A DNA stretch of 64,000 nucleotides from Bacillota bacterium (GTDB lineage: Bacteria; Bacillota; Clostridia; Lachnospirales; Lachnospiraceae), in the NCBI GenBank assembly GCA_023415595.1, contig JAEZJW010000142.1:6344-70343 (forward strand), given 5' to 3'. Below the pieces are notes generated by a model. It had not been told where the DNA came from. It did not search any database and saw only the letters and a list, made by a program, of their open reading frames with translations. The translations under genes were made by a program, and so were the position numbers. Shown here piece by piece: positions 43,259 to 52,582 of this stretch. Every line of letters starts with the position of its first letter. Position 1 is the first letter of the stretch.

Positions 43259-45229
43259 ATGAAAACAAGCCAGTTCAGGTTTGTAATACTGATATCATTC
43301 ATGATATTTGGATTGGCAGGCTGTAATAAAATTAATACGAGGACGGTAATGGGAAGGTCAGAAGTCTCACAAGCCGTTGTTACAAAGAAGACGGAGAAAC
43401 CTTTGGATATCACTGTATCAAAGGATGGATGCCTCAGCTATTCCCTCACAAGTTCCTTCATTTATAATGATTCTGAGCTTACCATTCTGAGTAATAAACC
43501 GGGTAATATCTATTATACGCTTGACGGTACCGATCCGGATGAAGCCCAGAGCATGTATCAGGAACCGATTAAGCTTGTTGCGGCAGAAGGAACGAAGGTG
43601 GTCTGTGTCAAAGCGAAAGCATATTATTCGGACGGCGGAGAATCAGATACCATTACACGGACCTACTTTGTAGGAAGAATAGTAAGAAGCCGGTTCAATA
43701 CTCTGGTTTTTTCAATTACCAGTGACCCATATAATCTTTATGATTATGAAAATGGAATTCTTGTGGAGGGAAAGCTGAGAGCTGACTATATTAAGGGGCA
43801 CCCCTATGATAAAATCCTGCCGAAGAATCCTGCAAATTATAATTTACGAGGAAGGAAAAGCGAGAGGGAAGTCTTCCTGGAGGTCCTAGAGCCGGATGGT
43901 ACAAGAGTTGCGGCCCAGGCTGCAGGCATCAGGGTCTATGGCGGCTGGTCAAGGGCACCCCTGCAGAAATCACTTAAGATCTACACCAGAAAGGAATATG
44001 ACAAGGAGAATAATAAACTCAGGTATGAGTTTTTTCCATGGAAGATTACTCCGGAAGGCGAACCGGCGGATGCCTTTAATCATTTGGTCCTGAGAAATAG
44101 CGGAAATGATTTTGGCCGTGCCTTTATCCGGGATGAGCTCATGCAGACACTGGCAGGGAAGGCCGGATATATGGACTATGAGGCAGTGCGTCCTGCTGTT
44201 CTGTACATAAATGGAGAGTACAAAGGAGCCCTCTGGCTTCATGAGGTGTATGATGATGAGTATTTTGATGAGAATTATGGAAGCTATGATGGAAGCTTTC
44301 AGGTACTGGAGGGAGCCGAGAAACATAAAAAACTGGATGAGGATAGGGAGAATGAGCAGGCGGTAGCCGATTATAATGCGATGTATGCTTACGCAGAGAA
44401 GGATCTGACCGATGAAGCAGCCTATCAGGAGCTCTGCAAACTAATGGACGTTCAAAATTATCTGGCTTATTATGCATTGGAGATTTATGTAAGCAATGAG
44501 GATTGGCCACATAATAATTATAAAACATACCGTTATTATGCTGAAGAGGGAGAAGCCTACCGGGAAGCACCCTTTGATGGGAAATGGAGGTATTTGCCCC
44601 ATGATCTTGACTTTAGCTTTGGGATCTACGGTACCGGCGCCCTGGTTGATAATCTATGGAAATACATTGGAAATAAAGGAGAAATCAGAGAGAAATGCCC
44701 TATGTTTAGCCGGCTGATGCAGAGGGAGGATTGTCAGGAATACTTTGTCGTAAAGACAATGGACTTAATTAACAGTGCCTTCTCACCGGATAATCTAAAC
44801 CAAACACTGGAGGAGATGATGACATCCCGGATCAGGGAACAGAAGCAAATGTCTGAAGAACTGCTGCCGGAATGGATGCAGCTAGAGCGGCTGCAGGCTG
44901 AGGTTGAAACAATCCGTACCTATGCCAAGCTGCGTGCGGAGCACATTCCAGAGACACTTAAAAATCGGTTCGGACTGGGAGAACTATACCGTTTGACCGT
45001 ACAGCCGGCAGAAGGCAGCAAGATTAAGATAAACTCCATAATTACGGAAGAACTATTTGAAGGCTCCTACTTCCCGGATTACGATACTGTGATCAGCCCG
45101 GTTCTCCCGGAAGGAAAGAAGTTCGATTATTGGCTGTTAAACGGCACAAAATATGAATCTGAGAAATTAGTAATAACTGCATCTATGGTGAAGGACCGGA
45201 AGGTTGAAGCCATCTGCTTCCTGAAGTAA
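43259..45229 (+). CDS. CotH kinase family lipoprotein, first copy
   Basis: 656 residues. Lipobox with C22 ('LAGC'). A chitobiase-C-terminal-like beta domain follows ('IYYTLDGTDPDEA', ~85). The CotH kinase domain spans ~140-560, with the candidate ATP-binding Lys in 'QKSLKIYTRKEY' (~240) and the metal-binding 'HDLDFSFG' (~450). The C-terminal ~80 residues form a further beta domain. CotH proteins are atypical secreted protein kinases, known to phosphorylate spore-coat proteins. Here lipidation implies action on the cell surface. It is 49% or so similar by eye to the next gene; no alignment was computed. Confidence 0.88.
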   Translation: MKTSQFRFVILISFMIFGLAGCNKINTRTVMGRSEVSQAVVTKKTEKPLDITVSKDGCLSYSLTSSFIYNDSELTILSNKPGNIYYTLDGTDPDEAQSMYQEPIKLVAAEGTKVVCVKAKAYYSDGGESDTITRTYFVGRIVRSRFNTLVFSITSDPYNLYDYENGILVEGKLRADYIKGHPYDKILPKNPANYNLRGRKSEREVFLEVLEPDGTRVAAQAAGIRVYGGWSRAPLQKSLKIYTRKEYDKENNKLRYEFFPWKITPEGEPADAFNHLVLRNSGNDFGRAFIRDELMQTLAGKAGYMDYEAVRPAVLYINGEYKGALWLHEVYDDEYFDENYGSYDGSFQVLEGAEKHKKLDEDRENEQAVADYNAMYAYAEKDLTDEAAYQELCKLMDVQNYLAYYALEIYVSNEDWPHNNYKTYRYYAEEGEAYREAPFDGKWRYLPHDLDFSFGIYGTGALVDNLWKYIGNKGEIREKCPMFSRLMQREDCQEYFVVKTMDLINSAFSPDNLNQTLEEMMTSRIREQKQMSEELLPEWMQLERLQAEVETIRTYAKLRAEHIPETLKNRFGLGELYRLTVQPAEGSKIKINSIITEELFEGSYFPDYDTVISPVLPEGKKFDYWLLNGTKYESEKLVITASMVKDRKVEAICFLK

Positions 45230-45252
45230 GATAATAAATGGATTTAACTATG

Positions 45253-45305
45253 ATATGCTCCCTGGCAGCGAGAGGTAATACGGCTTACTGCACAGAGGAG
45301 CATAT
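45253..45305 (+). terminator. possible terminator between the two CotH genes
   Basis: ATATGCTCC (45253-45261) and GGAGCATAT (45297-45305) pair over 9 bp with a long loop; the following TTGCGCTTTT is a poor tail. The 298-base gap otherwise holds only the next promoter. Confidence 0.45.
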
Positions 45306-45431
45306 TTGCGCTTTTACCGAATATTAATCTTTAGTATGATGCAGCCGGATAAAAGTTCTTAAGAATAGACAAGTACTGCGGTCTTGGTAATAACATACAA
45401 GAATCTGTCGCAAAATCAGAAAAAAAGCACA

Positions 45432-45460
45432 TTCCATATTCCAGAAAACTATTATATAAT
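45432..45460 (+). promoter_or_regulatory. promoter of the second CotH gene
   Basis: TTCCAT (45432-45437), 17 bases, TATAAT (45455-45460). It would allow the second CotH gene and the downstream signalling genes to be expressed apart from the first five genes. Confidence 0.55.
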
Positions 45461-45527
45461 CAATAGCATATAGCTGGGAAAAAAGGACAGATATGGTTAC
45501 AGGATTAGACGAGGGGGATTATAGATC

Positions 45528-47552
45528 ATGAAGGTAAAGCGATTAAGGTATCTTTTGCTTCTAACGGTCATGCTGTTTAGCTTAAGTGGCTGTAAGAAGG
45601 ATACCGCACAGCAGGATAATACAGTTGTTTTGGCAGACGATGATGAAACGGGCACAGAGAATCAACCGGAGGGAGACCAGGGCGGCAGGGAACAGGGAGA
45701 TGGTACTGCACAAGCTTCTTCCGGGGATCCGGTTATCATAGAGGACAGTATCAGCATTTCCCCTGGGGATACATACATCTCCGAGGATACGGAACTGATC
45801 CTTCAGGGCAGCAAGCCGGGTAAAATCTATTATACTCTGGACGGAACCGATCCAGAGGAAGCTAAGACCCTTTATGAGAAGCCGGTCATGCTTGATGTCG
45901 GTTTGGGAAACAAGGCGGTCTGTATTAAGGCGAAGGCATATTTTGAGGATGGAAGTCAATCGGAAACACTGGTCCGGACTTATTTTACCGGACAAAATAT
46001 CACCGACCGTTTCAGTACACTGGTGTTCTCCGTGATAACGGATCCCTATAATCTTTATGATTATGAATATGGTATCTTTGTGGAAGGAAAGCTTCGGGAT
46101 GATTATGTCAAGGAGCATCCCAATGAGAAGATAGATCCGCCGGCTCCTGCGAACTATAATTTGCGTGGACGGGAAAGTGAAAGGGAAGTATTCCTGGAGG
46201 TCTTCGAGCCGGTTGGAACCAGAATTGCCGCACAGGCAGCAGGCATACGTACCTATGGCGGATGGTCTAGGGCAAATAAACAGAAATCTATCAAAATCTA
46301 TACCAGGAAGGAATATGACGAAGATAATAATAAGCTCAGGTATGAATTCTTCCCCTGGAAGCTAACCACCGAGGGTAAGCCGGCAGATGCCTTTAACCGT
46401 CTGGTATTGAGAAACTGTGGCAATGATAACGGCTTTGGTTTTATCCGTGACGAGCTGTTCCAGACCCTGGCAGGTCAGGCCGGTTACATGGATTATGAAG
46501 CAGTCCGCCCGGCGGTAATGTATGTGAACGGCGAGTACAGAGGTGTGTTCTGGCTCCACGAAGTATATGACGATGATTATTTTGACGAGAACTATGGCAA
46601 CTATGACGGGGAATTCCAGGTACTGGAGGGCGGAGAAACCTTCAAAACAGAGGAAGAGGACGGAGAGAATGTACAGATCATTGCAGATTATGAGGCGATG
46701 TATACAACGTATGCTAATCAGGATCTGACCGATGATGCAGTCTATCAGGAGCTAAACAAGCTGATGGACGTGGAGAATTATCTATCCTACTTTGCACTTC
46801 AAGCCTACATCGGCAATGAGGATTGGCCCCATAATAATTATCGAACCTACCGTTATTATGCATCGGAGGGAGAGGAATACCGGGAAGCACCTTTTGATGG
46901 AAAATGGAGATACCTGCTACACGATCTTGACTTCAGCTTCGGTATCTACGGCAACGGAGCGCTGATGGATAACATCTGGAAGTATGTGGGGGTAAATGGC
47001 GAGATCAAGGAAGAATGTCCCCTGTTTGGTCAGCTGATGAAGAGAGAGGATTGCAGAGAAATCTTTATCACCAAAACGATGGATCTGATCAACGGAGCCT
47101 TCTCACCGGATAATTTAAACAGCGTTCTGGAGGAAATGAATAACTCCAGAATGAAAGAACAGGAAAACATGTATAATAAGGATCTTCTGGAACCCTGGGT
47201 ACAATTCGAGCAGCTGGAGGGAAGGCTCGAGGAAATCCGCACCTACGGATATCAGCGTGCCAATAACATCCCTTTGTCCTATCAGAAGCATTTTAAGCTT
47301 GGGGATCTGTATCAGCTGATCGTACAGCCGGCAGAGGGTTGCGGAGTACAGATCAATTCCGTGGTAACGGAGGATTTATTCACAGGAAGCTACTTTGCAG
47401 ATTATAATACGGTAATTACCCCGATTATCCCGGAGGGTAAGGAGTTTAAATACTGGCAGGTGAACGGTAAGACCTATGAATCGGAGGAGCTGATCATCAC
47501 TTCTGCCATGCTAAAGGAACTGAAAGCAGAGGTAATCTGTGTAATCAAATGA
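45528..47552 (+). CDS. CotH kinase family lipoprotein, second copy
   Basis: 674 residues. Lipobox with C22 ('LSGC'), an acidic Asp/Glu/Gly/Gln-rich linker (~25-75), chitobiase-like beta domain ('IYYTLDGTDPEEA'), CotH kinase domain with 'QKSIKIYTRKEY' and 'HDLDFSFG', and a C-terminal beta domain. It is collinear with the first CotH gene over nearly its full length, so the pair arose by tandem duplication. The linker and the loops diverge most, which suggests different substrates. Active-site motifs are kept in both copies. Confidence 0.88.
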   Translation: MKVKRLRYLLLLTVMLFSLSGCKKDTAQQDNTVVLADDDETGTENQPEGDQGGREQGDGTAQASSGDPVIIEDSISISPGDTYISEDTELILQGSKPGKIYYTLDGTDPEEAKTLYEKPVMLDVGLGNKAVCIKAKAYFEDGSQSETLVRTYFTGQNITDRFSTLVFSVITDPYNLYDYEYGIFVEGKLRDDYVKEHPNEKIDPPAPANYNLRGRESEREVFLEVFEPVGTRIAAQAAGIRTYGGWSRANKQKSIKIYTRKEYDEDNNKLRYEFFPWKLTTEGKPADAFNRLVLRNCGNDNGFGFIRDELFQTLAGQAGYMDYEAVRPAVMYVNGEYRGVFWLHEVYDDDYFDENYGNYDGEFQVLEGGETFKTEEEDGENVQIIADYEAMYTTYANQDLTDDAVYQELNKLMDVENYLSYFALQAYIGNEDWPHNNYRTYRYYASEGEEYREAPFDGKWRYLLHDLDFSFGIYGNGALMDNIWKYVGVNGEIKEECPLFGQLMKREDCREIFITKTMDLINGAFSPDNLNSVLEEMNNSRMKEQENMYNKDLLEPWVQFEQLEGRLEEIRTYGYQRANNIPLSYQKHFKLGDLYQLIVQPAEGCGVQINSVVTEDLFTGSYFADYNTVITPIIPEGKEFKYWQVNGKTYESEELIITSAMLKELKAEVICVIK

Positions 47553-47568
47553 CATAAGGAGGTAGCCG

Positions 47569-47595
47569 GTGGGCACACATCACCACCGGCTGTAA
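47569..47595 (+). CDS. possible 8-codon leader ORF (speculative)
   Basis: AAGGAGG (47556-47562) stands 6 bases before GTG at 47569, which opens a tiny frame M-G-T-H-H-H-R-L and stops at TAA 47593-47595. It overlaps a perfect 9-bp hairpin (AGCCGGTGG 47564-47572 with CCACCGGCT 47583-47591). No family can be assigned, and chance is quite possible. Confidence 0.25.
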   Translation: MGTHHHRL

Positions 47596-47613
47596 CAAGT
47601 ATATAGGGAGGGA

Positions 47614-50600
47614 ATGCCTGCCTGGCAGACATTACTTCCCGGGGTTTACGAAAGAGTAAGGTCCTTGAGTATGAGAGAGATTAATAGAAAAAAGAGAATG
47701 GGATTCATCATTATCCTGATTATCGTATTGGCAGCCCTGCTGGGATTCATAAGAGTGCTTACTGCCGATAGGGAACAGATTCAGGTGAAAGACGGTATCC
47801 TTGACTTACAGGGCTGGAATCCGGCCAGCGGCAGTGCGTTAAACTTAAACGGCCGCTGGCTGTTTTATTGGGAACATTTCCTGCAGAGTGCAGAGACAGA
47901 GGTTCGGGAGCCCGACCTTATGGCTGATACACCGAATGTCTGGAACAGCTATCAGCTAAGAGGAGAGAAGCTGCCCGGCTTCGGCTATGCTTCCTATCGC
48001 CTGAAGATCATTAATGCTCCTATAGGTGAGCCCATGGCCATCAGAATCCCTACCTTTTCAACCGCCTACGAATTCTATCTGGATGGAAGACTTGCAGCAC
48101 AGAACGGCAAGGTTGGAACGGATAAGAGCACCTCATCCCCTTGGTATCAGCCGGAAACCGTCGAGTTTACGCCGGAGTCCTCCAGTTTTGATCTGATATT
48201 CCATGTGTCCAATTACACCTATGCCAGAGGAGGGATGTGGTATACGATAAACCTTGGCACCCCGGGCCAGATTCATAGGATGAATATGATGATGGTATAC
48301 AAGGATGTCTTCCTGATCGGGGCTTTGGCAGTGATGGCATTTTATTATCTGATTATTTTTCTGTTAAGGCGGGAGGACAGAAGCAGTCTGTTCTTCGTAT
48401 TCATGTGTGCTCTGTTCACAGGCAGAACCCTGATCTATGGCAGTTACCTCATCAATTTATTGGTTCCGTTCATCGGCTTTCGTGCAATCATTATTATTGA
48501 CTATTCGTCATTATGCCTATTCCCTGTCTGTGCGGTATATATGATCTCCGTACTCTTTCCGGAGGAGGTTTCCGGAAGAATTCTTAAGTGCATCCTGATC
48601 TATGCTATGATTATGGTCTCCATCTTCCTGTTTACACCCATATCGTTTTTTACCGGCTTAATCTATATTACTCAGACAGGAGCCATGTTAACGGGCGCCT
48701 ATGCGGCCTTTATCACCGGTAAGGCCTTACTTAGAGGGAAAAAGGATGCGTTACCTCTGCTTTGCGGTGCTATCGTGGTTCTGTTATGTGCGTTCCATGA
48801 TATGCTGTACCAGAACGATGTAATTATCAGTGATATCGGAGAATTGGTTTCTTTCGGATTATTTATTCTTCTGTTGACGCAGTCCTTCGTTCTGTCGAGA
48901 AGATTTGCGGAAGCCTTCCATAGCGTCAATGACTTATCCAGGAAGCTATTGAAGCTGGACAAGGTCAAGGATGAATTTCTTGCGAATACCTCCCATGAGC
49001 TTAGAACTCCGCTCAGCGGAATATTAGGAATTGCAGAAGGAATGCTGAAGGGAAGTGACGGAGAACTAAATAGCGGGCAGAAGCAAAACCTGTCCCTGAT
49101 TGCCGGCAGCAGCCGCAGACTTACGAACCTTGTGAACGATATTCTGGACTATTCCAGAATGAAAAATGGTGATATTAATCTGAACTTAAAGCCGATACAG
49201 TTAGAAGGGCTAATTCATACGGTAGTTAACGTATTCAAGCAGCTGAACAGCAATAAGGAATATGATATCAGTGCAGAGCTTCCTACCGAATTACCTTACG
49301 TTTGGGCAGATGAGAACCGCGTGATTCAGATCCTATATAATCTGGTGGGCAATGCCGTAAAATATACCGCAAAGGGTTCTGTTACGGTAACGGCAAGAGT
49401 AATTACAGGAAAGGTGGAGGTATGTGTCGGCGATACCGGAGAAGGGATTCCGGAGGACAAGCTGGAGGATATCTTCAAGTCCTTTGAGCAGGTGGATAAC
49501 TCCATTACACGCAGACATGGAGGGACCGGTCTTGGCCTCCCCATCACGAAGCATCTGGTGGAACTGATGGGTGGCAGGATCGAGGTAGACTCTAAGCTGG
49601 GAAGAGGCTCGCAGTTTTATTTCAGTCTGCCTCTGGCAGAGCTGCAAAAGGACGAAGCTGAGGAGGAGATTACCTTACAGGAACCGATGGTGGTATATGA
49701 CACTGAGCTTGCAGGCACCATTGAAGGAACGGACGGAGGCAGCCGTATCCTGTTAGTGGATGATGATGCGGTCAATCTCCAATCCGCAGCTACGATCTTA
49801 AAGCTGGGAGGGTATAGCGTAACCTTTGCCAATGGAGGGAAGGCGGCTCTGACGGAGCTGGATAGGCATAAGGATTACGATCTTGTCCTACTAGATGTCA
49901 TGATGCCGGAGATCTCCGGATATGATGTATGCAAGAGAATCAGAGAGAGTAAATCCGTCTATGAGCTTCCGGTCCTGATGCTGACCGCGAAGGCATCCAC
50001 TGAGGATATCGTTCTTGGTTTTGAGGTAGGAGCAAACGATTACCTGCCCAAACCCTATGAACCGGAGGAGCTGCTGGCCAGAGTGCGTACCCTGGTGAAC
50101 TTAAAAATCTCAGTGGATAAAATGATGGCGGCAGAAGCTGCTTTCATTCAGGCGCAGATAAAGCCTCATTTTCTCTATAATACCCTAAATGCAATCTCCT
50201 CCTTCTGCGATACCGATCCTGCGAAGGCGCAGCAGCTGATAGATGAGTTTTCCTCCTTTTTGAGACTGAGCTTTGATTTTAAGAGTCTGGAGACGTATGT
50301 GCCGCTGGAACGGGAGCTTACTCTGGTGAGATCCTATGCCCAGATAGAGAAGGCACGTTTCGGAGATAAATTAAATATAATACTTGATACTGATCCAATG
50401 ATAAAATCGAAAATTCCGATCCTGACGATACAGCCACTGGTAGAAAATGCAATCCTCCATGGTCTGAGAAAAAAAAGTGGAACTGGGTCAGTTCAGATAT
50501 CCGTGAAGAAATGCCCGAAGGGAATTTTAGTTACGGTAGAAGACGATGGGCAGGGAATTCCACCTGAGAAGTTAATTGCTCTGCTTCAGCCTGATCCTGA

Positions 50601-50727
50601 ACAGGGAATTGGTTTGTGGAATATAGACAGAAGACTTAAGAAATTATTTGGTATCGGTCTGGAGGTTTCAAGTGAACCGGGTAAGGGCACGAGGGTTTCC
50701 TTCACCATACCGTCGGAGGTGGAGTAA
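47614..50727 (+). CDS. hybrid sensor with 7TMR-DISM input and two histidine kinase modules
   Basis: 1037 residues. TM (~29-50); extracytoplasmic jelly-roll-like domain (~60-220) and seven TMs (~228-425), the 7TMR-DISM arrangement used to sense carbohydrates or other ligands; HisKA with 'NTSHELRTPLSG' (~465) and HATPase ('NLVGNAVKYTA', 'GTGLGLPI'); REC with 'YDLVLLDVMMPEISG' (~755); then a second, LytS-type kinase ('QIKPHFLYNTLN' ~850) with its own HATPase. The start is uncertain: the ribosome binding site GGGAGGG is very near the ATG at 47614, while the ATG at 47671 has a weak AAGG. The stop abuts the response regulator gene. Confidence 0.87.
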   Translation: MPAWQTLLPGVYERVRSLSMREINRKKRMGFIIILIIVLAALLGFIRVLTADREQIQVKDGILDLQGWNPASGSALNLNGRWLFYWEHFLQSAETEVREPDLMADTPNVWNSYQLRGEKLPGFGYASYRLKIINAPIGEPMAIRIPTFSTAYEFYLDGRLAAQNGKVGTDKSTSSPWYQPETVEFTPESSSFDLIFHVSNYTYARGGMWYTINLGTPGQIHRMNMMMVYKDVFLIGALAVMAFYYLIIFLLRREDRSSLFFVFMCALFTGRTLIYGSYLINLLVPFIGFRAIIIIDYSSLCLFPVCAVYMISVLFPEEVSGRILKCILIYAMIMVSIFLFTPISFFTGLIYITQTGAMLTGAYAAFITGKALLRGKKDALPLLCGAIVVLLCAFHDMLYQNDVIISDIGELVSFGLFILLLTQSFVLSRRFAEAFHSVNDLSRKLLKLDKVKDEFLANTSHELRTPLSGILGIAEGMLKGSDGELNSGQKQNLSLIAGSSRRLTNLVNDILDYSRMKNGDINLNLKPIQLEGLIHTVVNVFKQLNSNKEYDISAELPTELPYVWADENRVIQILYNLVGNAVKYTAKGSVTVTARVITGKVEVCVGDTGEGIPEDKLEDIFKSFEQVDNSITRRHGGTGLGLPITKHLVELMGGRIEVDSKLGRGSQFYFSLPLAELQKDEAEEEITLQEPMVVYDTELAGTIEGTDGGSRILLVDDDAVNLQSAATILKLGGYSVTFANGGKAALTELDRHKDYDLVLLDVMMPEISGYDVCKRIRESKSVYELPVLMLTAKASTEDIVLGFEVGANDYLPKPYEPEELLARVRTLVNLKISVDKMMAAEAAFIQAQIKPHFLYNTLNAISSFCDTDPAKAQQLIDEFSSFLRLSFDFKSLETYVPLERELTLVRSYAQIEKARFGDKLNIILDTDPMIKSKIPILTIQPLVENAILHGLRKKSGTGSVQISVKKCPKGILVTVEDDGQGIPPEKLIALLQPDPEQGIGLWNIDRRLKKLFGIGLEVSSEPGKGTRVSFTIPSEVE

Positions 50728-51816
50728 ATGCTGAAAGTTGTAATCATTGATGATGAGGAGCCCTCCTTAGACAAGCTGGAAAAGCTGCTAACGGAGAGTG
50801 GTGAAGTATCGGTCGCAGGAAGATTTACTGAGCCTTTGGCAGCTTTGGAATTCTTAAGATATAGTCGTGTGGATGCTGCATTTCTTGATATTGAGATGCC
50901 TGAGATTGATGGAATTGAGCTGGCAGACCGCATCATCGACCTACACTACGGGATCGATACCATCTTTGTGACTGCCTATAATCAATATGCGGTTGAGGCA
51001 TTCCGTCTGAATGCCATTGATTATCTCATGAAACCCGTAACAGCCGCCAGACTCGCAGAAACGCTGGGCAGGCTAACGGCACGGAGAAGAAATCCGGAAG
51101 CTGTATCAGGTATGAAAGCGGAATGCTTCGGCAGATTTAAGGTGACCTCCCCGTTTGGTGAAGTGAAGTTTCGTACGGAGAAAGCGGAAGAGCTGCTGGC
51201 CTTTTTGATTGACCGCAGAGGAAGCTATGTAAGCCGCAGTGAAATCATTGACCATATCTGGGAGGACTTTGATGGGGACAGGGCAATCATACATTTTAAT
51301 ACCACACTCCACTATATTAAGAAAGCTCTGTATGACCATGGGATAAAGCTGAATATCAGATTTGACAGGGGTAGTTACCAGCTTGAGCTGAAGGAACTGG
51401 ATTGTGATTATTTACTTTTCAGCAGTTATCTTGATCGGGTGGCACCCATGAACCGGGATACCATAGAAGAATATGTGAAGATTGCTGGGCTTTATCAGGG
51501 GGATTACTTATCCGGCTGGGAGAATGACTGGGTAGCGGTCAAAAGACTGCTGTTAAAGGAGCAGTATATCGGACTTCTTCTCGAACTGGCGGAATATGAT
51601 AAGGCTGAGGGTAATCCCTGCAGAGCAGCCATATGGTTGAAGGAAGGGATTGTCCGGGAACCTCTCCACAGAGAGCTTAATTACCGGCTGGTCGAGCTGT
51701 TGCTTTCGGAAGAAGAGCTGGTCATGGCAGAAAATTACTTTAAATTATACCAGGACGGAATACGAAAGAAGCTGCTGAAGGAACCGGATGAAGCCTTCCG
51801 CAGGCTTATGAAATAA
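50728..51816 (+). CDS. response regulator, REC - winged helix - BTAD
   Basis: 362 residues. REC (~1-118) with acidic pair 'DDEE', phosphoacceptor Asp in 'AAFLDIEMPEIDG' (~54) and Lys in 'YLMKPV'. A winged-helix DNA-binding part (~130-215) resembles OmpR/SARP, and the C-terminal ~150 residues are TPR-like as in bacterial transcriptional activator (BTAD) domains. It starts directly after the stop of the hybrid kinase, so it is its output. Likely targets are the CotH/VTC genes upstream; this is inference from neighbourhood. Confidence 0.88.
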   Translation: MLKVVIIDDEEPSLDKLEKLLTESGEVSVAGRFTEPLAALEFLRYSRVDAAFLDIEMPEIDGIELADRIIDLHYGIDTIFVTAYNQYAVEAFRLNAIDYLMKPVTAARLAETLGRLTARRRNPEAVSGMKAECFGRFKVTSPFGEVKFRTEKAEELLAFLIDRRGSYVSRSEIIDHIWEDFDGDRAIIHFNTTLHYIKKALYDHGIKLNIRFDRGSYQLELKELDCDYLLFSSYLDRVAPMNRDTIEEYVKIAGLYQGDYLSGWENDWVAVKRLLLKEQYIGLLLELAEYDKAEGNPCRAAIWLKEGIVREPLHRELNYRLVELLLSEEELVMAENYFKLYQDGIRKKLLKEPDEAFRRLMK

Positions 51817-51855
51817 ATCCAAAATTAGAATTATATTAAAATAAATAATTTTCTA

Positions 51856-51884
51856 TTGACCGAATCGGTTTATGGTGCTATGAT
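51856..51884 (+). promoter_or_regulatory. promoter of the TetR-ABC operon
   Basis: TTGACC (51856-51861), 17 bases, TATGAT (51879-51884). One TetR operator copy fills the spacer. Confidence 0.8.
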
Positions 51885-51905
51885 CAGACCATAAACCGAT
51901 TCGGT
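51859..51905 (+). promoter_or_regulatory. tandem TetR operators as a 17-bp inverted repeat
   Basis: ACCGAATCGGTTTATGG (51859-51875) and CCATAAACCGATTCGGT (51889-51905) are perfect inverted repeats. Each arm holds a palindromic ACCGA-W-TCGGT core, so two dimers can bind: one over the promoter spacer, one over the transcription start. Confidence 0.75.
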
Positions 51906-51973
51906 TTATATACGAGAAAGCTATTTATTCGTAAGCTGGTTTTCATATACGTAAGCAAAAGGAGGTGATTCAG

Positions 51974-52582
51974 GTGGAGAAGTTCTTAAGTCTGCCCAAG
52001 GAAAAACAGACGAGTATCATTGATGCTGCATTAGCCTGCTTTAGTAAAAACGGTTATAAGAAAGCATCTGTGAGTGACATCGCAACAGCAGCCGGAGTAT
52101 CAAAAGCAATGATTTTCCATTACTTTGGCTCCAAAAAGGAGCTTTATGGCTATCTGATCGAGTACTGTAATGAGATAATGCGGAGGGATATCGCTGAGAA
52201 ATACGATTACAGCATAACCGATTTCTTTGACAAGATGAGGATGGGAACCGAACTTAAAATAAGAATCCTGGAGGAGCATCCCTTCATTCTTACCTTTTAT
52301 AACAGTGTATATCATGAAAAGGAGGAGGAGGTTCAAAATCTCAGAGAGGAAGTGCTTAAAATGAGGAGTGATTACAGCGGAAAAATCGGTTTTATGAACA
52401 TGGACACAACGAAGTTTAAAGAGGGTGTGGATCCTAAGCTTGTACTGAGTATCTTAACCGGGATCAGCGAGAATCATTCCAACCAGTTAAGTGCAGGACG
52501 TTCTGCGGAGGATGCGCTTCATGAGTTTCATGCATGTCTGCAGTTATTAAGAAACAATCTTTATAAGGAGGAGTATTTATGA
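51974..52582 (+). CDS. TetR family transcriptional regulator
   Basis: 202 residues. Helix-turn-helix 'VSDIATAAGVSKAMIFHYFG' (~residues 31-50). The start is the GTG at 51974, 7-8 bases behind AAAGGAGG; an in-frame GTG at 51965 overlaps the ribosome binding site. It likely represses its own operon through the two ACCGA-W-TCGGT sites. It overlaps the ATPase gene by 4 bases. Confidence 0.9.
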   Translation: MEKFLSLPKEKQTSIIDAALACFSKNGYKKASVSDIATAAGVSKAMIFHYFGSKKELYGYLIEYCNEIMRRDIAEKYDYSITDFFDKMRMGTELKIRILEEHPFILTFYNSVYHEKEEEVQNLREEVLKMRSDYSGKIGFMNMDTTKFKEGVDPKLVLSILTGISENHSNQLSAGRSAEDALHEFHACLQLLRNNLYKEEYL

